From Carex sylvatica (lineage: Eukaryota > Streptophyta > Magnoliopsida > Poales > Cyperaceae), in the NCBI GenBank assembly GCA_964058845.1, contig CAXKVR010000031.1:310001-374000 (forward strand): a stretch of DNA of 64,000 nucleotides, in the 5' to 3' direction. Shown one piece after another: positions 61,513-64,000 of the stretch. Within the stretch, counting starts at the first letter, position 1, and each line of letters starts with the position of its first letter. Both the position numbers and the translations under genes were made by a program. The notes beneath the pieces are model-generated. The model had not been told where the DNA came from. It saw nothing but the letters and a program-made list of their open reading frames with translations, and did no database searches.

Positions 61513-61770
61513 CTATTTCTTAGAAGCCGGTTTCTTAGCAGCTAGCTTCTTAGCAGCTGGCTTCTTATCAGTCGACTTCTTATCAGCCGGCTTAAGATTA
61601 GTCACTCCCGATGATGTGCTCGCCTTACCGAATCCGTATGAATTTTCAACAAAGTCATCGTCTGAAAGGGGAGAATGAACAATAGGTTGCGGACCAAATC
61701 TTTTTCTTAGAAAACAAAATTTACAGTGACATTCTCCTTGCTCGATATCTCGGTTGCTATCGTTCATCCT
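61513..61770 (-). CDS. Small Lys/Ala-rich basic protein of the MULE
   Basis: An 85-residue ORF whose ATG sits directly after a good acceptor (TTGTTGAACAG|G ATG), so an upstream leader exon is likely. It has a Cys cluster near the N-terminus (GECHCKFCFLRKRFG) and a histone-H1-like tail of repeated KKPA/KKLA/KKPAS units ending at the stop. The tail suggests nuclear DNA or chromatin binding; this is inferred from composition. It shares strand with the transposase. It may instead be the last exon of the finger-protein gene above it, though no in-frame join was found. Confidence 0.45.
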   Translation of the reverse strand, partial: RMNDSNRDIEQGECHCKFCFLRKRFGPQPIVHSPLSDDDFVENSYGFGKASTSSGVTNLKPADKKSTDKKPAAKKLAAKKPASKK

Positions 61771-62023
61771 GTTCAACAACAAAACAAACATAAAGTAATA
61801 CAAAAAAAAAATACAATATGAAATCAAACGATACAATAATACAACATGAAATCAAACGATACAATAATACAATATGAAATCAAACGATACAACACATTAA
61901 CGTAAAATAATACAACATGAAATTAAACGATACAATACAACGATACAAATTATATTAAGGCTTACGAGCTGAGGAACTTGCTCCCTTCCTTTCCTCAGCC
62001 CGGCGGAGGCACGCAGGACACTC

Positions 62024-62371
62024 CTACCTAGTGAGACGAGCGTCATTTACAGGATCTGCATCCATACAATTGGGGTGAACAACTGTGCCACATTTAACAC
62101 AAAAAAACATATCGACCATATCTCCCTTCACATGACATAAGAGGCATTGTCCCCATCCAGGTGGAGGGACCCTGTCTACCCAGACATCCATCAGGCGACT
62201 TCTCATGCTTGGATCAAGAGTGCTCAGAAATTTTTCATCTTTGGGTAAACCCATTCTTTCCAAATTCTGATACGCGTGGGCCCTAGCCGTCCAAAAATTA
62301 TTAATAAGACTTCTTTTTTCTTCGCGTTCGATTTCAGTCATACCTCTATTTTTTCCGGCTTTAGGTGTCAT
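62024..62371 (-). CDS. Small Cys/His zinc-finger protein of the MULE
   Basis: 115 residues (MTPKAGKNRGMTEIEREEKR...). The C-terminal part has CLLCHVKGDMVDMFFCVKCG then TVVHPNCMD, that is C-x2-C, C-x2-C and H-x2-C, the first six ligands of a PHD/C1-like finger. Directly after the TAG (62024-62026) the same frame continues ECPACLRRAEERKGASSSAR, which would supply the last C-x2-C pair, before a final TAA near 61968. Either the stop is a recent mutation or a splice removes it. It lies between the transposase gene and the basic-tail ORF on the same strand. I know no named family for it. Confidence 0.55.
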   Translation of the reverse strand: MTPKAGKNRGMTEIEREEKRSLINNFWTARAHAYQNLERMGLPKDEKFLSTLDPSMRSRLMDVWVDRVPPPGWGQCLLCHVKGDMVDMFFCVKCGTVVHPNCMDADPVNDARLTR

Positions 62372-62505
62372 GGTAAAATACTGGTATTCTGCAACATAAT
62401 GAAATACAGATAGTAAGTATTTTTTTTTTCATGCAACATAATGAAATACTAATAATATTCAACATTAAGATACTACAACATTAAGTACAATACCGTATAT
62501 CGCAA

Positions 62506-64000
62506 TTACTTAGTTGTACGACTCATCCTAAAATTCAATCCCCTTAGCACACGAGATCCCCATGATGATGTGCTTCTTCTACCTGGTTGTACTGCTTCTT
62601 CTTGCTGGTTTGCTGTACCAGATGGCCCTGCACCATATGTGCGCCTCACTCCTAGTTGAGATGTGCTACTCCTATGTGGTTGCAAAGCTTCTCCTTCCTC
62701 GGGTGCTGTACCAGATGGTCCCGCATGAGATGTGCTCCTTCTTCCAGCTTGAGATGTGCTCCTTCTACGCTGGGTAGTACCTGAACGCCCTTGCATCCCA
62801 ACCACCTCTTCTCCTGTCAGTACTTCTCCCATTGCCTCCCTAAACATCATAGTTGCATTTTCACGGAAGGTATGGCTTCTGGCTGTGCTGCGCCTCGACC
62901 CTTGCGATCCACTTGCCTCTGCCATAACTCGGTCGTTTTCAGCTGCATTTGATGCGTTACGAGAATCTGCAGACCCAATGAATTACATAGTAAGTCATTG
63001 AAAAATGTAATAAAATATAATCATTGTTCAATATTACATACCTCGCATCTGCCTGTCGGTAGTGGAACGGCGGGGACGGTGCCCTATTCGCCTACCTTGC
63101 ATTTCATCCATGGTCATTGGTTGACGGATATGTTTTCTCCTACCATACCGTATCCAATCTTTATTCGGCTCGTATTTTGGGGTAGTGGTCGTAGGCCATT
63201 CTTCAGGATTACCGTAAGGAACAAACAAGGCATTCCAAGTACTCAGAAGGTACTCCATTCTGTACCAGTGGGCAACAAATTGATCGGGGGACCAGCTATT
63301 ATGGCGAAAAACCGCTAACACATGAGCACACGGAATTCCAGTTAGTTGGATACCTTTGCATGTACATTCCACTACTCTATTAGGTCCGAATGTCGCGATA
63401 TACTTGAACTTTCTATGAATAATGGACATAGTTTCATCCTGCGTTTGGACTACTGGAACATATTCATCTAGGCCCGTGACTTCGTACTTACCTTCGCCGT
63501 GCGAGTATGAGATGACATCCATATTGACAGCTTTCTCCCACCGTTTGGCAAGCTTATCTTGTACCCGTTTTGAAAAAGGCTTAGAAGCAGTGCTGTGCTC
63601 CATCGCTGCCTGCCGCCGCTGAACAAACCACCTATTGCACTTGTAGAATGTCTCCTCAACAAGTGCAGCCACGGGCAACATTTGGGCCTCCTTAAAGACA
63701 GCGTTCAGGGACTCAGAGCCATTTGTTGTCATGATACCAAATCGATATCCTCCATCACAGGTCTGAAATATTTTCTCATAATTTGACGGCTCCATGACAT
63801 CATTAGGACGTACTTTGCCCACTCTCTTTAAAAAAGCATTACACTTTGGATTTTGCTGCAATAGAACAAAGTAAAATTAGATGAAATATGCATGTCAAGG
63901 AAACAAAAATGATATAACTTAGACAATATTAGACATACCATGGCAAAATCTTCGAACATCTTTTTCAGCCTTCTTGGCTTCTTCTTTATGGCTCCTTGTT
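62506..64000 (-). CDS. MULE transposase, C-terminal part (partial, off the right edge)
   Basis: Exons visible on the minus strand are 63939->64000, 63042-63855 and 62506-62966, and the phases fit. The first exon ends KKMFEDFAM and joins QNPKCNAFLKRVGKVRPNDV. The second holds FGIMTTNGSESLNAVFKEA, the conserved post-catalytic block of plant MULE transposases, and the SWIM finger VECTCKGIQLTGIPCAHVLA (CxC...CxH) at about 63300-63390. The last exon encodes a Ser/Arg/Gly-rich tail with repeats such as RRSTSQAG, RRSTSHAGPSGTA and RTYGAGPSGTA. The catalytic DDE core lies beyond the window. No stop or frameshift is seen, so this copy may be active. Confidence 0.92.

Larger units (their letters stand above)
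55775..64000. mobile_element. Large PMD-bearing MULE, left part (runs off the window)
   Basis: The proposed left end is near 55775-55805 (GGCTCCTCCCCCGAC then ATTTTTAAAAATACCC), followed by a subterminal echo GAGCCGAATTTTTAAAAATG at about 55841. It encloses a PMD gene (plus), a MULE transposase (minus, convergent) and two minus accessory ORFs. The right end and TSD lie outside, so the boundary is inferred. No interrupting repeats are seen in the coding parts, unlike the dead MULEs at 39-48 kb. Confidence 0.6.

Overview
This is nuclear DNA from a flowering plant. The host genes are intron-rich with GT-AG introns, their products match plant families, and the space between them is AT-rich and packed with plant transposons: Tourist- and Mutator-type MITEs, Helitrons, hAT, MULE and LINE elements. 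The Tourist-type elements would fit a monocot, but the species cannot be fixed from the sequence.

Five host genes are present, all on the minus strand. They are a mitochondrial single-stranded DNA-binding protein (1426-4331, 6 exons), a MON2-like Golgi/endosome trafficking protein (9613-24836, about 44 exons), a Gfo/Idh/MocA oxidoreductase (31314-33528, 2 exons), a family-61 glycosyltransferase (37115-38637, 2 exons) and an HD16/EL1-type casein-kinase-1-like kinase (48786-54365, 16 exons). Exons were joined by hand from splice sites, reading frame and recalled family similarity. For mtSSB, the oxidoreductase, the glycosyltransferase and the PMD gene the summed exon lengths are exact multiples of three. 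There is no operon-like logic; the genes are unrelated housekeeping or regulatory loci.

The rest is a layered transposon landscape. Several elements were delimited by their target-site duplications (TSDs): Mutator-type MITEs (902-1103, 1510-1910, 7821-8197, 19030-19219, 32101-32535, 39921-40271), Tourist-like MITEs (6340-6575, 27718-28033), Helitrons (5097-6276 and a 172-bp one at 30492-30663), a 5'-truncated LINE inside a MON2 intron (20859-21750), a poly(A)-tailed retrocopy (28571-29186) and a hAT-like element (34942-35875). Between 39.4 and 47.7 kb lie two MULEs with related termini. One is a deletion derivative with about 400-bp inverted arms (39406-42348). The other carries a broken transposase gene and a nested 1.8-kb insertion (43561-47736).

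From about 55.78 kb to the right edge lies what looks like a large, apparently intact MULE. It has an eight-exon plant-mobile-domain (PMD) gene on the plus strand and, converging on it, a MULE transposase with a SWIM zinc finger (minus strand, running off the window). Two small minus-strand accessory ORFs lie between them: a Cys/His-finger protein and a Lys/Ala-rich basic protein. A four-copy 176-bp tandem repeat separates the convergent units. This is the most system-like part of the window.
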